A stretch of 6,745 bases of DNA from Chloroflexota bacterium (GTDB taxonomy: Bacteria > Chloroflexota > UBA5177 > JANWHV01), in contig JANWHO010000027.1 in the NCBI GenBank assembly GCA_025450375.1, positions 1-6,745 on the forward strand, read 5' to 3'. The notes beneath the pieces were generated by a model. It did no database searches. It was given only the letters and a program-made list of their open reading frames with translations, and had not been told where the DNA came from. Positions 6,072 to 6,745 of this stretch are shown in pieces. Position numbers and translations under genes: made by a program. Within the stretch, counting starts at the first letter, position 1, and each line of letters opens with the position of its first letter.

Positions 6072-6745
6072 CTCCTCGCTCAGGTCGTCCACCGGCAGAT
6101 AGCGAGCCAGGTCCATGAACTGCTGCCGGCTCAGAATACCGAGCATCTGGGTCGACGCCTCGGGGTCCGCCACCGTACCGTTCCAGAGCAACTCGAACAA
6201 CCGCAGCATGTCGGCCGGCGTGGTCTCGGAGCGATCCCGGCTCTCCCGATCCCCCGCCATGGCGCCCGCCACCCGTGTTTTTTCCAGCCCGAGACTCCGC
6301 ATCCTGGCGTTAACCGCCGGGGCGCCGACCAGACGGACCAGCATGGCGGTGGCCGTGTTATCGCTGACCACGATCATCAACTCGGCGAGATCCTGGATCG
6401 TCAGGGTGATGCCGGGTTTTAGCGCCGCGAGGATACCGGATCCCTCACGGCGGTCCTCGTCGGTCACGGCCAACCGGCTATTGAGGTCCAGCCTCCCCTC
6501 GGCCGCCTGCCAAAAAACCTCGGCCAGGATCGGCACCTTGATCACGCTGGCCGGATAAAAAGCTTCATTGGCCCGTAGCCGATAGTCTGGTCCATCCGGT
6601 AGGTAGCGGATCGCTACTCCGAGGCGGCCGGAGATACGCGTGGCCACCTCGGTCAGCGCCGCTTGAAGGTCCGTGGCTACGCCCGCGGAGGTGGGGCTTG
6701 CTCCGGCGTCCGCGCGTCTTGCCGGGTCCGCTCCGCCTCGGCGCG
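6030..6745 (-). CDS. Serine beta-lactamase-like hydrolase (5' end outside window; frame disrupted near 3' end)
   Basis: This gene reads leftwards and resembles the class A beta-lactamase/serine hydrolase fold (Beta-lactamase2 type). The SxxK motif is ASVIK, with nucleophile Ser at 6546-6548 and Lys at 6537-6539. The SDN motif (VVSDNTA) is at 6357-6365. A SETTPADMLRLFELL segment followed by ILSRQQFMDLARYLP matches the usual late-middle part of the family. A GTG at 6645-6647 could start a 205-residue protein, but the frame stays open to the window edge and the residues just before it (DLQAALTEVATRISGRLG) look like the family's N-terminal helix. The true start is therefore probably beyond 6745. 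In this frame the gene stops at TGA 6030-6032 after a low-quality tail (GRRQSPRTATES), with no C-terminal KTG motif. The family includes drug-inactivating enzymes, cell-wall enzymes and inactive relatives; resistance should not be assumed. Confidence 0.75.
   Translation of the reverse strand, partial: RRGGADPARRADAGASPTSAGVATDLQAALTEVATRISGRLGVAIRYLPDGPDYRLRANEAFYPASVIKVPILAEVFWQAAEGRLDLNSRLAVTDEDRREGSGILAALKPGITLTIQDLAELMIVVSDNTATAMLVRLVGAPAVNARMRSLGLEKTRVAGAMAGDRESRDRSETTPADMLRLFELLWNGTVADPEASTQMLGILSRQQFMDLARYLPVDDLSEEDGRRQSPRTATES

Noticed and set aside
6060..6080. Programmed -1 ribosomal frameshift in the beta-lactamase-like gene
   Set aside because: An AGGAGG sits immediately upstream, but there is no slippery heptamer and no clear downstream stimulatory structure, so a lost base is the simpler explanation.
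6645..6647. GTG as the true start of the beta-lactamase-like gene
   Set aside because: The frame remains open to the window edge and the preceding residues fit the family's first helix, so this is probably an internal valine codon.

Overview
This is a GC-rich bacterial window holding four protein genes: three on the + strand and one converging on them from the - strand. Strong GC preference at third codon positions, a FecR/beta-helix exported protein and a CHASE2 adenylate cyclase suggest a free-living, high-GC, probably diderm environmental lineage (for example Acidobacteriota- or Eremiobacterota-like, or a Chloroflexota/Dormibacterota relative). The sequence alone does not fix the phylum. 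There are no rRNA or tRNA genes, CRISPR arrays, transposases or phage genes.

Left part (1-4826) is a two-gene signalling unit. The first gene enters from outside the window. It encodes a very large exported protein with an Ig-like or carboxypeptidase-regulatory-like segment, a FecR domain, a Pro-rich linker and four tandem ~180-residue right-handed beta-helix repeats. Two bases after its stop begins a complete CHASE2 - three transmembrane helices - class III nucleotide cyclase. The tight spacing implies co-transcription and translational coupling. The likely logic, as inference, is that the envelope-side FecR/beta-helix protein and the extracytoplasmic CHASE2 domain share an envelope signal that is turned into cAMP inside the cell.

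Middle part (4827-5799): a 184-base gap with a strong ribosome binding site leads into an exported ferritin-like protein with an intact predicted di-iron site and an atypical, single-arginine Tat-like signal peptide.

Right part (5800-6745): the ferritin-like gene is followed by a hairpin and then by a perfect 50-base palindrome. Both lie between the convergent gene ends and probably act as transcription stops. Beyond them, on the - strand, is a serine beta-lactamase-like gene that runs off the right edge. Its SxxK and SDN motifs are present. Its reading frame breaks near position 6069, and a well-formed continuation in the -1 frame ends at 5932, just before the palindrome. Even when the frame is restored, the expected C-terminal KTG motif is not seen.

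Nothing here is clearly a new defence or mobile system. The most unusual items are the palindrome, the broken and KTG-less beta-lactamase-like gene, and the four-repeat FecR/beta-helix partner of a CHASE2 cyclase.
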